From NCBI RefSeq assembly GCF_009720775.1, contig NZ_WNKW01000003.1:436028-500027 (forward strand): a DNA stretch of 64,000 nucleotides, in the 5' to 3' direction. Of this stretch, positions 26,023-34,623 are shown in pieces. Source of the DNA: Pseudoduganella danionis (GTDB lineage: Bacteria > Pseudomonadota > Gammaproteobacteria > Burkholderiales > Burkholderiaceae_D). Within the stretch, counting starts at the first letter, position 1. Each line of letters starts with the position of its first letter. The notes below the pieces were generated by a model. It worked only from the letters and a program-made list of their open reading frames with translations, was not told the DNA's origin and did no database searches. The translations under genes were made by a program, and so were the position numbers.

Positions 26023-27657
26023 CTAGCGGTAGCGTGCTTCCATGAGGTCGATTTCACGCACCAGCTTACGCGAAATTTCATCGGAGATGTGGTCGTGCCG
26101 TGCCAAATCCCATATGGCGCGCCGTTCCGCTTCCAGTGCGGCAAAGCGCAGTTCCTGTTCGGCGTGGTCGGTCTTGCGCCAGGCCTGTTCGCTGGCCGGA
26201 TCGACTTCCTTGAGGCGGTGCTCGTAGAAGGCGATGACCCGCGCTGCCGCCTGCGGGTAGACTTCCGGATCGACGCAGCTTTCCGCTTCCATCAGCGTGA
26301 TCTGGGTCTGCTCGATGGCCGTGATGGCTGCCTTGGCGGCCATGCGGCGGGCCGTGTCTTCTTCGCGCTGCTCTTCCGTCTCGGCCGGGAAATTCACCCC
26401 GGCCAGCAGGCGCGGCAAGCCTATGCTGGCAATCAGCAGCGACACCAGTATCACCGAGCAGGCCAGAAAGATGGTCAGCGCGCGGGCAGGGAAGGGCCGG
26501 CCGTCCGGCATCAGCAGGGGCAGCGTCAGCACGCCGGCCAGCGTGATGGTGCCCCGTGCACCGGCCAGCGTGGTGGCCAGCAGCAGGCGCGGGTTGATCT
26601 TGATGCGCGGCTGGTGGCGCATGCGCTGCTTGAAGATGGTCAGGCGCAGCGATGCCCACACCCACAGCATGCGCAACAGCAGCAGACCGGCATTGATGGC
26701 CAGCGCGTACACGGCCAGCCACCACGGATTCAGGTGGCCGCTTTCTTCGATGGTGGCGCGGGCATCGTGGAACACATCGGGCAGTTGTTCGCCCAGCAGC
26801 ACGAACATCACGCCGTTGAGGGCAAACTGCACTGTATCCCAAACGGCCGAACGCTGGATGCGGGTATGCGCCAGCGCGTGGCCGCTCAGTTCCACATAAC
26901 TCATGGTGATGCCGGCTGCCACGGCGGCCAGTATGCCCGAGCCATGCAGGCGCTCGGCCACCAGATAGGCGCCGAACGGCAGTAGCAGGTTGACCAGTAT
27001 GGGCGAACCGACCGGCTCGCCGAAGTGGCGCGTGAGCCAGCGCTGCACGCCCGTGACCAGCAGCGTGACGGTGACGCCGGCAGTGATACCGGCCAGCACT
27101 AGCCAGCCAAAAGTCATGGCCGCGTTGGCCGGCGAGAAGCTGCCCGTGAGGGCGGCCACCACGGCAAAGCGGAAGCACACCAGACCGCTGGCATCGTTGA
27201 GCAGCGATTCGCCTTCGAGTATATGCATCAGGCGTTTCGGGATAGGCGTGCTGGCGGCGATGGCGCTGACGGCGACAGGATCAGTGGGGGATACGATGGC
27301 AGCCAGCGCAAACGCCACGGCCAGCGGCATGGCCGGGATCAGCCAGTGGATCAGGAAGCCCGCGCCGATCACGGTGAACACCACCAGCCCCAGCGCCAGT
27401 TCGAGGATCATGCCCTTGTCGCGCAGCAGGCCGCTTTTGGGGATGCGCCAGCCATCGAGAAACAGCAGGGGCGGCAGGAAGGCGAGGAAGAACAGTTCCG
27501 GTTCCAGTTCCACCCCGTGGCTGGATTTGGCGGCAATCAGCGCGCCCAGTGTGATCTGTACCAGCGGCAGCGGCACGGCGCGCGGTAGCAGGCGCGAAAT
27601 ATACGCGCTGGCCACCACTGCCAGCAGCATGACGAGTATGACTTCAACAGCATCCAT
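26023..27657 (-). CDS. Na+/H+ antiporter, CPA1/NhaP family
   Basis: 544 residues, with about 12 membrane segments to residue 410 and then a charged helical C-terminal domain of about 130 residues. Motifs of the CPA1 family are seen: AAIVSPTDPVAVSAIAAS and the ion-binding asparagine-aspartate in EGESLLNDASGLVCF. It should exchange Na+ (or K+) for H+ across the inner membrane. It is the first gene of a three-gene minus-strand operon with the LytS kinase and LytTR regulator. The intergenic DNA upstream (27658-27818) separates it from a divergent tRNA gene. I see no strong promoter there, although the start region is AT-rich. Confidence 0.9.
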   Translation of the reverse strand: MDAVEVILVMLLAVVASAYISRLLPRAVPLPLVQITLGALIAAKSSHGVELEPELFFLAFLPPLLFLDGWRIPKSGLLRDKGMILELALGLVVFTVIGAGFLIHWLIPAMPLAVAFALAAIVSPTDPVAVSAIAASTPIPKRLMHILEGESLLNDASGLVCFRFAVVAALTGSFSPANAAMTFGWLVLAGITAGVTVTLLVTGVQRWLTRHFGEPVGSPILVNLLLPFGAYLVAERLHGSGILAAVAAGITMSYVELSGHALAHTRIQRSAVWDTVQFALNGVMFVLLGEQLPDVFHDARATIEESGHLNPWWLAVYALAINAGLLLLRMLWVWASLRLTIFKQRMRHQPRIKINPRLLLATTLAGARGTITLAGVLTLPLLMPDGRPFPARALTIFLACSVILVSLLIASIGLPRLLAGVNFPAETEEQREEDTARRMAAKAAITAIEQTQITLMEAESCVDPEVYPQAAARVIAFYEHRLKEVDPASEQAWRKTDHAEQELRFAALEAERRAIWDLARHDHISDEISRKLVREIDLMEARYR

Positions 27658-27818
27658 TTCACTACTTTCAATATTGCAAAACCAGTCTTACTTTACACCA
27701 TGATTACTGAGCGAAACAGTTGCTGCTGCCATGCAGCGGCGCCCCGCAAGCGGCCGTCAGCCGGCGTGGCAAAAGGCACTGGTATTTTTTTCTGGCATCT
27801 GTCATAATCTTGCCTTCT

Positions 27819-27894
27819 GCGGGAGTAGCTCAGTTGGTAGAGCGCAACCTTGCCAAGGTTGAGGTCGAGAGTTCGAGACTCTTCTCCCGCTCCA
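27819..27894 (+). tRNA. tRNA-Gly (anticodon GCC)
   Basis: A 76-base cloverleaf with encoded CCA end. The acceptor stem GCGGGAG pairs with CTCCCGC, D-arm GCTC pairs with GAGC, anticodon stem CAACC pairs with GGTTG around TTGCCAA (anticodon GCC at 27852-27854), and the T-arm carries TTCGAGA. The surrounding 27658-28103 non-coding stretch holds only this gene, its terminator and the cheV upstream region. No integrase or attachment duplication is near it. Confidence 0.97.
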
Positions 27895-27911
27895 GAATTC
27901 AGCGGTACATC

Positions 27912-27942
27912 AAAAAAGAAGCCTTCCGGCTTCTTTTTTTTT
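27912..27942 (+). terminator. Intrinsic terminator after tRNA-Gly
   Basis: AAAAAAGAAGCC pairs with GGCTTCTTTTTT around TTCC, followed by further T residues. Both flanks are A/T tracts, so it could work in both directions, but on the plus strand it ends the tRNA transcript. Confidence 0.9.
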
Positions 27943-28003
27943 GGCCATTTTTCTGGCCAGCGTTGTAAATCGTGCTGTAAATCAATACTTTGCAGGTCAA
28001 AAT

Positions 28004-28033
28004 GTGACTTATCCCACTTGCAAACGTTATACT
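28004..28033 (+). promoter_or_regulatory. Possible sigma70-like promoter for cheV
   Basis: GTGACT at 28004-28009 and TATACT at 28028-28033 are separated by 18 bases, 70 bases upstream of the cheV start. The -10 is good and the -35 only fair. A flagellar sigma28 promoter was looked for and not found convincingly. Confidence 0.35.
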
Positions 28034-28103
28034 GAGACGTAATGGCAGGGTTGCCCCATCAGGGCGACTGCTGGTTAGCGGACCACCTTCGGAGACGAAA
28101 TCT

Positions 28104-29066
28104 ATGAAATCAGTTCAGCAGGAAGTTGATGAGCGCAGTAATCTGACCAACTCCAATAAATTCGAACTGCTACTGTTCCGCCTTGGCGCTGATGCGAATG
28201 GCGAACATTCTGAGTTGTTTGGTATTAACGTCTTCAAAATCCGCGAGATCGTCGCGATGCCGGAAGTCACCGCCGTGGCCGGTTCGCCCGAGCACATGCT
28301 GGGCGTGGTCAATCTGCGCGGCCAGATCATCACCGTGCTCGATTTGCCGGGTATCGTCGGCGTCAAGCCTAAGACCGGCCTGAACATCATGCTGGTGACG
28401 GAATTTGCCCGTACCACGCAAGCGTTTGCGGTGGAATCGGTGGACGAGATCGTGCGTCTGGACTGGAGCCAGGTGCTGACGGCCGAAGGTACGGCCGGCG
28501 GCAAGGTGACCAGTATCGCCCGCGTTGACGGCGATGTGCAGAACACCCGTCTGGCCCAGGTGCTGGACGTGGAAACCATCTTGCGCGACCTGACCCCGTC
28601 CGAGAGCGACGATGTCGATCCTGAAACCATCGGCCCTAAACTGCATATGAAGCAGGGCGCTGTCGTGCTGGCAGCGGATGACTCGGTGGTGGCACGTAAC
28701 CTGATCGAAAAAGGTCTGGAAGCGATGGGCGCCCACTTCATCATGACCAAGTCCGGCAAGGAAGCCTGGGACCGCCTGCAGGCGATCTACGAAGGCACCA
28801 AGGCTGAAGGCATCCAGGTGCAGGACCGCATCGCGATGGTGCTGACCGACCTCGAAATGCCGGAAATGGATGGCTTCACCCTGACCCGTCTGATCAAGCA
28901 GGATGCGCGCTTCTCCAAGATTCCAGTGGTAATCCACTCCTCGCTGTCGGGCAAGACCAACGAAGACCACGTCAAGGGCGTGGGCGCGGACGCCTACGTG
29001 GCCAAATTCTCGGCCGAAGATCTGGCCAGCACCATCCGCAATGTACTGAGCAAGGCAGCGCTGTAA
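28104..29066 (+). CDS. cheV: Chemotaxis protein CheV (CheW-receiver fusion)
   Basis: 320 residues. The N-terminal CheW domain (about 15-165) couples receptors to CheA, with NVFKIREIVAMPEVTAVAGSPEHMLGVVNLRG typical of the family (seen as separate motifs NVFKIREIV and GVVNLRGQIITVLDL). The C-terminal receiver domain (about 185-318) has acidic DD in AADDSVVARN, phospho-acceptor D249 in VLTDLEMPEMDG, and the conserved lysine in YVAKFSAEDL. CheV proteins adapt signalling in the receptor array when phosphorylated. It stands alone here without other che genes. GGAG lies before the ATG, and a strong terminator follows. Confidence 0.95.
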   Translation: MKSVQQEVDERSNLTNSNKFELLLFRLGADANGEHSELFGINVFKIREIVAMPEVTAVAGSPEHMLGVVNLRGQIITVLDLPGIVGVKPKTGLNIMLVTEFARTTQAFAVESVDEIVRLDWSQVLTAEGTAGGKVTSIARVDGDVQNTRLAQVLDVETILRDLTPSESDDVDPETIGPKLHMKQGAVVLAADDSVVARNLIEKGLEAMGAHFIMTKSGKEAWDRLQAIYEGTKAEGIQVQDRIAMVLTDLEMPEMDGFTLTRLIKQDARFSKIPVVIHSSLSGKTNEDHVKGVGADAYVAKFSAEDLASTIRNVLSKAAL

Positions 29067-29086
29067 GCCTGCCAGCCTGAAAATAG

Positions 29087-29119
29087 CAGGGGCCGTGACG
29101 GCGACGTCATGGCCCCTGT
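29087..29119 (+). terminator. Terminator-like hairpin between cheV and fghA
   Basis: A 14-base stem (CAGGGGCCGTGACG with its near-perfect complement, one G-T pair) around a four-base loop, followed by TTGCTTT. It separates the convergent cheV and fghA genes and could end either transcript. Confidence 0.75.
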
Positions 29120-29138
29120 TGCTTTAGGCCTGACCGTT

Positions 29139-29987
29139 TCAGCCGGCCAGATTGCGCGCGTGGAAGCGGATATGGTCGTCGATGAAGCTGGCGATGAAAT
29201 AATAGCCGTGGTCATAACCGGCATGGCGGCGCAGCTGGATGGGCTGGCGCGCATTGATGCAGGCCGCTTCGAATTCCTCGGGATAGAGTTGCTCGGTGAG
29301 GAATTTGTCGCCCAGACCCTGATCGATCAGTATGCCGTCAGGGAAGGGCGTCTGTTCCTGTTCCATGAGCAGGCTGGCATCGTGCGCGGCCCATTTGCGC
29401 CGGTCCTCGCCCAGATAGCCGCTGAAGGCCTTGATGCCCCACGGGCAGCGCGACGGTGCGGCGATCGGCGCAAACGCGGAAACCGAGCGGAAGATGTCGG
29501 GCCGGCGCAAAGCCAGCGTGAGTGCGCCATGGCCGCCCATCGAGTGGCCGCTGATGCCGATGCGGCGCGGATGGATCGGCAGTTCCTTGACCACTAGCTG
29601 CTGCAGTTCGTGGATATAGCTCTCCATGCGGTAGTGGCTGGCCCATGGCTGTTCGCTGGCGTCCAGATAGAAACCGGCGCCCACGCCGAAATCCCAGTGG
29701 TCGCTTTCGCCCTCGATGCCGGCTCCGCGCGGGCTGGTGTCGGGCGTAATCAGGGCCATGCCCGCTTCGGCGGCGGCGCGCTGGGCGCCGGCCTTGATCA
29801 TGAAAGTCTCTTCGGTGCAGGTCAGTCCGGCCAGAAAGAATAGTGCAGGCACCTGGGCGTCGGCCTTGTGCGCGGCCGGTGGCAGGAACACGCCGAAGCG
29901 CATGGGCAGGCCCGTGCTTTGCGACGTGTGACGGTAAAAACGTTGGACGCCGCCAAAGCAGACGTGTTCGCTCAATAGTTCAAGCAT
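29139..29987 (-). CDS. fghA: S-formylglutathione hydrolase
   Basis: 282 residues, an esterase-D family alpha/beta hydrolase that releases formate and glutathione from S-formylglutathione in formaldehyde detoxification. The nucleophile elbow GISGHSMGGHG carries S149, and the histidine of the triad lies in HAGYDHGYYF near the end. LAGLTCTEETFMIKAGAQR and DTSPRG match the family closely. The usual partner, glutathione-dependent formaldehyde dehydrogenase, is not next to it. The gene diverges from a Kef-type antiporter and a YbdK ligase, which gives the neighbourhood a glutathione theme. Length is normal. Confidence 0.94.
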   Translation of the reverse strand: MLELLSEHVCFGGVQRFYRHTSQSTGLPMRFGVFLPPAAHKADAQVPALFFLAGLTCTEETFMIKAGAQRAAAEAGMALITPDTSPRGAGIEGESDHWDFGVGAGFYLDASEQPWASHYRMESYIHELQQLVVKELPIHPRRIGISGHSMGGHGALTLALRRPDIFRSVSAFAPIAAPSRCPWGIKAFSGYLGEDRRKWAAHDASLLMEQEQTPFPDGILIDQGLGDKFLTEQLYPEEFEAACINARQPIQLRRHAGYDHGYYFIASFIDDHIRFHARNLAG

Positions 29988-30020
29988 GGACTAGCCCCAT
30001 CTCATCTGTGTTCCATATGT

Positions 30021-30060
30021 ATTCTGGCGCACAGTAGAAACCCTGCCGCCCCGCCAGAAT
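30021..30060. promoter_or_regulatory. Spaced 9-bp inverted repeat in the fghA/antiporter divergent region
   Basis: ATTCTGGCG at 30021-30029 and CGCCAGAAT at 30052-30060 are perfect inverted copies 22 bases apart, within the 103-base gap between two divergent starts. The spacing puts the half-sites on similar faces of the helix. It may be an operator shared by both genes. No regulator gene is adjacent. Confidence 0.45.
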
Positions 30061-30090
30061 TGTACAAGTTTCCAATACGAGGAGGTGGGC

Positions 30091-31278
30091 ATGGCGGATT
30101 TTTCGCGCATCGTCACGGCCATGGGCTGGCCGCTGGCCATCATACTGGCATGGCTGGCGGGCGAGCTGCTGCACCGCTGGACGCGGCTGCCGCGTATCAG
30201 CATGTACGGGCTGGTGGGTTTTCTGATGGCGCAAGTGATGCCGGACAGCTTTGCCAGCGGCGCATCGAGCACGGTGACGTTGCTGGCCAATCTGGCCTTC
30301 GGCCTGATTCTGTTCGAGTTCGGCTACCGCATCAATCTGCACTGGCTGCGCATCAATCCGTGGATCGCCGTGAGCGGGCTGGCGGAATCGGCCGCCACCT
30401 TTGGCGTGGTCTACTTGATTTCCCATCTGACCCAGATGCCGCCGCTGACTTCGCTGCTGCTGGCCTCGCTGGCCATGTCGACTTCGCCGGCCGGCGTGCT
30501 GCGCGTGATTAACGAGGCCGATAGTGCCGGACAGGTGACGGAACGGGTGCTGCATCTGGTGGCCATCAATTGCGTGCTGGCGCTGTTCGTGTTCAAGGTG
30601 GTGGTGGGCTTCTGGGTGTTCCAGACTTCCGGCAGCCTGCCGCAGGCCGTGTCGCACAGCCTGATCGAACTGGGTGGCGCGGCCTTGCTGGGCGGGCTGC
30701 TGGGCTGGCTGGTGCCGGCCCTGCTGCGCCAGCTCGGTGCGCTCGCGCGCGATGGCACGCTGGCGTTTGCCATGGGCGTGATGCTGCTGGTGCTGCTGGC
30801 CCATGCACTCGATGTGTCGCCCGTGCTGGCCACGCTGACTTTCGGGCTGGCGGCACGCCATAGCCGCGTGATGCTGAGCCGCACCGAGCGCAACTTCGGC
30901 GCCATCGGCGAATTGCTGGCCGTGCTGTTGTTCGTGTTTGCCGCCACGGCGCTGGAATGGGAACGCGTGCTGGCCGGCGCGGCGCTGGGTGCGGTGCTGG
31001 TGCTGGCGCGCTTTCTCGTCAAGGCCGGCATGGTGATGCTGTTTGCACGTGCCGGCGGCATCACCTGGCGCAAAGGTTTGCTGACGGGTGTGGCGCTGGC
31101 GCCCATGTCGGTGTTCGTCACCCTGCTGCTGGAACAGACGCGCTATGTGGGCATCGTGCTGGTGGATGAACTGGCGGCACTGGCCGCCATGACACTGCTG
31201 CTGGAAGTGCTGGGCCCTGTGCTGACCCAGCGTGCCCTGATCTGGGCGCGCGAAACCCCAGAAGAGGAGGAAGTCTGA
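30091..31278 (+). CDS. Cation:proton antiporter, CPA2/Kef-type membrane domain
   Basis: 395 residues from the ATG at 30091, preceded by GGAGGTG. A GTG at 30085 lies inside that site and is less likely. About 11-12 hydrophobic segments cover the whole protein, in the style of the CPA2 Na+/H+ exchanger domain (PF00999), for example GLVGFLMAQVMPDSFASG and ATLTFGLAARHSRVMLSRTERNFG. There is no cytoplasmic TrkA-N domain, so the normal KefB/KefC nucleotide and glutathione sensor is absent. The gene is followed directly by a YbdK-type ligase whose ATG starts on the base after this stop. Confidence 0.83.
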   Translation: MADFSRIVTAMGWPLAIILAWLAGELLHRWTRLPRISMYGLVGFLMAQVMPDSFASGASSTVTLLANLAFGLILFEFGYRINLHWLRINPWIAVSGLAESAATFGVVYLISHLTQMPPLTSLLLASLAMSTSPAGVLRVINEADSAGQVTERVLHLVAINCVLALFVFKVVVGFWVFQTSGSLPQAVSHSLIELGGAALLGGLLGWLVPALLRQLGALARDGTLAFAMGVMLLVLLAHALDVSPVLATLTFGLAARHSRVMLSRTERNFGAIGELLAVLLFVFAATALEWERVLAGAALGAVLVLARFLVKAGMVMLFARAGGITWRKGLLTGVALAPMSVFVTLLLEQTRYVGIVLVDELAALAAMTLLLEVLGPVLTQRALIWARETPEEEEV

Positions 31279-32397
31279 ATGCCTTTGCCACCGTTTAAAT
31301 CATCCACTCCGTTGAGCATGGGCGTGGAACTCGAGCTGCAGTTGGTCAGCCTGTCCGATTATGACCTAACCGCGTCCAGTCCCGATCTGCTGCATCTGCT
31401 GGGGCGCAAGCCGTTTCCCGGCAACGTCACGCCCGAGATCACCGAGAGCATGATAGAGATTAACAGCGATGTGCAGCATCAGCACGATGCCTTGCTGGCC
31501 CAGCTGGAACTGGTGCGCGATACGCTGGTGCAGGCCGGCGAGCGGCTGAATATCGGCATCTGCGGCGGCGGCACCCATCCGTTCCAGAAGTGGACCGAGC
31601 GGCGCATCTATGCCAAGCCCCGTTTCAAGCAAGTCTCGGCGCTGTATGGCTATCTGGCCAAGCAGTTCACCATCTTCGGCCAGCATGTGCACATAGGCTG
31701 CGCTTCGGGTGACGATGCGCTGTATCTGCTGCACGCGCTAAGCCGTTACGTGCCGCACTTTATTGCGTTGTCGTCGTCCTCGCCATTCGTGCAGGCCAAC
31801 GATACGCTGTTCAATTCGGCGCGGCTGAATTCCGTGTTTGCCTTCCCCATGAGCGGGCGGGCACCGTTCCTGCTGGACTGGGCCAGCTTCGAGCGTGATT
31901 ATTTTGCCAAGATGGAGCACACGGGCGTGATCAATAGCATGAAGGACTTCTACTGGGATATCCGCCCCAAGCCCGAATACGGCACCATAGAACTGCGCGT
32001 GTGCGATACCCCGCTGACGGTGGCGCGGGCGGCGGCGCTGGCCAGCTATTTGCAGGCGCTGTGTGCCTATCTGCTGGAACGGCGCAGCCCGGCGCCACAG
32101 GAAGACGATTATCTGGTGTACAACTACAACCGCTTCCAAGCCTGCCGTTTCGGTCTGGATGGCACGCTGGTTCATCCGCAGACTTACGAAAGCCTGTCGC
32201 TGCGCGAAGATATCCTGACCACGCTGCGCAAGATGGCTCCATATGGCGCGGCGCTGGGCGGTACGGCAGGCCTCGAACATCTGGTGGCGGTCACGCACGA
32301 GGGCAGCGACGCGCATTTTCTGCGCCAGCAGTTTGCCCGCAGCGGCAGCGCCGAAGGCATGGTGGCGGCCGCCATACAGCGCTTTCGCAGCGCCTAG
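31279..32397 (+). CDS. YbdK-family carboxylate-amine ligase (glutamate-cysteine ligase 2 type)
   Basis: 372 residues of the GCS2 family (PF04107). [11 protein letters not shown] carries the metal and ATP-binding acidic residues, [10 protein letters not shown] and [15 protein letters not shown] follow, and [17 protein letters not shown] is the conserved late motif. E. coli YbdK has weak gamma-glutamylcysteine ligase activity, and the physiological product is uncertain. Related proteins act in other peptide ligations. Starting on the base after the antiporter stop, it is almost certainly co-translated. It ends with no gap against the convergent binding-protein gene, so the two transcripts must share terminator space. 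Confidence 0.87.
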   Translation: MPLPPFKSSTPLSMGVELELQLVSLSDYDLTASSPDLLHLLGRKPFPGNVTPEITESMIEINSDVQHQHDALLAQLELVRDTLVQAGERLNIGICGGGTHPFQKWTERRIYAKPRFKQVSALYGYLAKQFTIFGQHVHIGCASGDDALYLLHALSRYVPHFIALSSSSPFVQANDTLFNSARLNSVFAFPMSGRAPFLLDWASFERDYFAKMEHTGVINSMKDFYWDIRPKPEYGTIELRVCDTPLTVARAAALASYLQALCAYLLERRSPAPQEDDYLVYNYNRFQACRFGLDGTLVHPQTYESLSLREDILTTLRKMAPYGAALGGTAGLEHLVAVTHEGSDAHFLRQQFARSGSAEGMVAAAIQRFRSA

Positions 32398-33150
32398 TTA
32401 GTGGCCGGGGCTGGCGATCGCGCTGTTCAGGCGTTCGATATAGGCATCGGGCGTGGCCTTGTTGCACATCAGGTAGCGCTCCGGCCCGTGCGGCAGATCC
32501 TTGAAGCGCAGCAGACGTAGCTGGCGAGTCTGCTCGGCCGGGTGGTGCTCCATGATGTAGCTGCCTTCTTCTTCCGAGACAAACATCATGTCAGCCGCGC
32601 CTTTGCTGACCGATTGCACCATCTTGGCGGTGGGCGCAGTGGAGACGGCCAGTATGGGATTGGTACGGGCCAGCATTTTGTCCAGCTCGCTGCCGTAAGA
32701 GTAGTTGTCCTTGACGAGAATGCGCACATCCTTGCGCTGCATGATGTCCTGCAGACTGCTATCGCCGCGCTCGGCCAGATGGACGTGGGCCAGCACGGTC
32801 CAGTCCTTGTCGTGGTACAGGGGTTTGGTAAATTTGGCGAACAGCTCGCGCTCGGGCGTGCGGAACCAGCCGATGGCGCAGCTAGGCAGTTTGCTGTCGC
32901 GTACGGTCAGCAGCTGGCGGTTGGTGGGCAGGTTGAGCCAGCGGGCGTTGATGCCTGCGAGGCGGAAAGCGCGCGTGGCGGGGGCGCCCGTCAGGCCACT
33001 GGGGCCGCCTTCGGCAGCAGCCATCAGATAGGGCGGGCGTTCGCTGTACAGCACCTGTACGGCGGGTTCATGGGCTTGCGCAGTGCCGGCGAGTGTACAG
33101 AGTGTGGCGCAGAGCTTGGCAATACGGAAACGCAGCATGAACGGCCTCAT
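32398..33150 (-). CDS. Periplasmic substrate-binding-like protein (family 3 type)
   Basis: 250 residues with signal peptide ending near GTAQAHE. The fold is that of extracellular solute-binding proteins used as free periplasmic binders. LYSERPPYLMAAAEGGPSGL opens the first lobe, followed by TRAFRLAGINARWLNLPTNRQL and a second lobe with DVRILVKDNYSYGSELDKML. No permease or ATPase is adjacent, so transport is unlikely. Such orphan proteins are common in Oxalobacteraceae and may bind polar amino acids or act as sensors. It touches the upstream YbdK gene tail to tail with zero bases between the stops. Function is not known. Confidence 0.75.
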   Translation of the reverse strand: MRPFMLRFRIAKLCATLCTLAGTAQAHEPAVQVLYSERPPYLMAAAEGGPSGLTGAPATRAFRLAGINARWLNLPTNRQLLTVRDSKLPSCAIGWFRTPERELFAKFTKPLYHDKDWTVLAHVHLAERGDSSLQDIMQRKDVRILVKDNYSYGSELDKMLARTNPILAVSTAPTAKMVQSVSKGAADMMFVSEEEGSYIMEHHPAEQTRQLRLLRFKDLPHGPERYLMCNKATPDAYIERLNSAIASPGH

Positions 33151-33224
33151 CAGGAATATCCATAGAGCTTACACTGCTATGGCAGCGCCGACTACCGCGA
33201 TGTTGTATAGACGCCTAGAGCAGC

Positions 33225-33551
33225 TCAGGCTTTGATATCAATGAGTGACCCCAGCATCTGGTCGGCTGTCTGGATCACTTTGGCCGAGAAATCGAATTGT
33301 TTCTCGTAGACTAGGGAATTGGTGGTTTCTTTGGCCAGATTGGTCTGGCTAGGGCCATCGATCTGCTGCAGTTGCTGGGCCTGGAACGACACGCTGACGC
33401 CGCTGCCGGCCGGCTGGCTTTCCGTGAAATAGGCCTGGGAAGGCTGGAAACCCTGGGTGCCGATATTGGCGATGGCATGGGCGCTATTGCCCAACGCGCG
33501 CTCGGCAGCGTTGAGTCCGGTGATGCCGGAACTGAGCACAGCAATGGCCAT
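33225..33551 (-). CDS. Orphan flagellar rod/hook C-terminal-domain protein
   Basis: 108 residues from the ATG at 33551, chosen over an upstream in-frame ATG because MAIAVLSSGITGLNAAERALGNSAHAIANIGTQGFQ is a typical start for rod proteins (seen as motif GLNAAERALGNSAHAIANIGT). The end, TNLAKETTNSLVYEKQFDFSAKVIQTADQMLGSL, is the axial-family C-terminal segment found in FlgC, FlgG and FlgE. The middle domain is nearly absent, so the protein is a coiled-coil pair of termini joined by about 35 residues. No flagellar genes are nearby. It may pair into the flagellar axial structure or be a decayed paralogue, but codon use looks normal. Confidence 0.75.
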   Translation of the reverse strand: MAIAVLSSGITGLNAAERALGNSAHAIANIGTQGFQPSQAYFTESQPAGSGVSVSFQAQQLQQIDGPSQTNLAKETTNSLVYEKQFDFSAKVIQTADQMLGSLIDIKA

Positions 33552-33632
33552 GATGTTTCCCCAAGGTAATTGATGACTAGTGTACACCCATGCGGGCTGC
33601 TGTGCACGGCACTGATGAAAAAAAAGGCAGGC

Positions 33633-33661
33633 TTGACGGCGGTGCGCGCGGTGCGTATTGT
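33633..33661 (+). promoter_or_regulatory. Promoter-like elements before the 33692 gene
   Basis: TTGACG at 33633-33638 and TATTGT at 33656-33661 with a 17-base spacer, 30 bases upstream of the ATG at 33692. Good sigma70 match with sensible distance. Confidence 0.55.
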
Positions 33662-33691
33662 CGAAGTGAAAGCTTGTCGGAAACGAGGATT

Positions 33692-34561
33692 ATGCGGAAG
33701 TTGTTGCACTGTCTATTACTGCTATGCCTGTGCGCCATCGATGGGGTGCGGGCCGAACCGATACAGGTGCGCTATCCGCGTGCCGAAAGCCTCGATGACG
33801 AGCGCGGGGAATATGGCTATGCACTGCTGCAACTGGCACTGACCAAGGCCGGCAATCGCTACCAGGCCGTGCTGTCGCAGACCAGCATGCAGCAGAACCG
33901 TGCGCTGGTGGAATTGCAGTCGGGCGCGGGCCGCATCGACATCGTCGGCACCATGACTTCCATCGAGCGCGAAACGGCTTTGCTGCCGGTGCGCATACCG
34001 ATGTCGCGCGGGCTGATAGGCTGGCGCGTGGGACTGCTGCGCGGTGACCGCCAGGACTTGCTGCGCGACGTGCGTAACATTTCTGATCTAAAAAAGTTTT
34101 CTACGGGGCAGGGCCATGACTGGCCCGATCTGACCATACTGCGTCACAACGGTATTCTGGTATATCCGGTGGCCGTTTACAGCAGCCTGTTCGGCATGCT
34201 TAATGCGGGCCGCTATGACTGGGCGCCCCGGTCGCTGAACGAAATCTGGGGCGAAGCGCGGCGCCATCCGGAGCTGGCGGTGGACCAGCACATCCTGTTG
34301 CACTATCCCACGGCCGACTATTTCTTCGTGAATAAGAATAATCCTGCGCTGGCGGAGAATATCCGTCAGGGTCTCGAGCTGGCGCTGGCCGACGGTTCCT
34401 TCGAGCAGTTGTTCTATCTGCACTATGGCCCCGGCATACGCCGTGCGCAGCTGGACAAGCGCGTGCTGATCGAGCTGCCGAATCCCTTGTTGTCGCCGCA
34501 GACGCCTCTGCAGCGCAAGGAGTTGTGGTTCAGTCTGTCTGATCTCAAGCGGCTGCACTGA
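33692..34561 (+). CDS. Periplasmic binding-protein-like protein of unknown function
   Basis: 289 residues from the ATG at 33692. The longer frame would run through the promoter. A signal peptide (MRKLLHCLLLLCLCAIDGVRA) directs it to the periplasm. The body has a type 2 periplasmic-binding fold pattern: QVRYPRAESLDDERGEYGYALLQLALTKAG at the start (shortened motif: VRYPRAESLDDERG), then IVGTMTSIERE, and a late LAENIRQGLELALADGSFEQLFYLHYGP segment as in ligand-binding lobes. It has no ABC partners. I do not recognise a specific role. It is similar in type, but not obviously homologous in detail, to the protein at 32398-33150. Confidence 0.7.
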   Translation: MRKLLHCLLLLCLCAIDGVRAEPIQVRYPRAESLDDERGEYGYALLQLALTKAGNRYQAVLSQTSMQQNRALVELQSGAGRIDIVGTMTSIERETALLPVRIPMSRGLIGWRVGLLRGDRQDLLRDVRNISDLKKFSTGQGHDWPDLTILRHNGILVYPVAVYSSLFGMLNAGRYDWAPRSLNEIWGEARRHPELAVDQHILLHYPTADYFFVNKNNPALAENIRQGLELALADGSFEQLFYLHYGPGIRRAQLDKRVLIELPNPLLSPQTPLQRKELWFSLSDLKRLH

Positions 34562-34623
34562 GCAGAGTCCCGCAGCCAGCATCAGAAAATTCCGATTTAA
34601 AAAGTTCCCTCAATTTCTGGGCC

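Noticed and set aside
27819..27894. tRNA-Gly as an integration site for a genomic island
   Set aside because: No integrase, no duplicated tRNA 3' end and no change in gene style on either side in the window.
28004..28103. Sigma28 flagellar promoter for cheV
   Set aside because: No convincing TAAA-N15-GCCGATAA pattern. A sigma70-like pair fits better, though weakly.
30085..30090. GTG start for the CPA2 antiporter
   Set aside because: It sits within the GGAGGTG ribosome site, and the ATG at 30091 has proper spacing.
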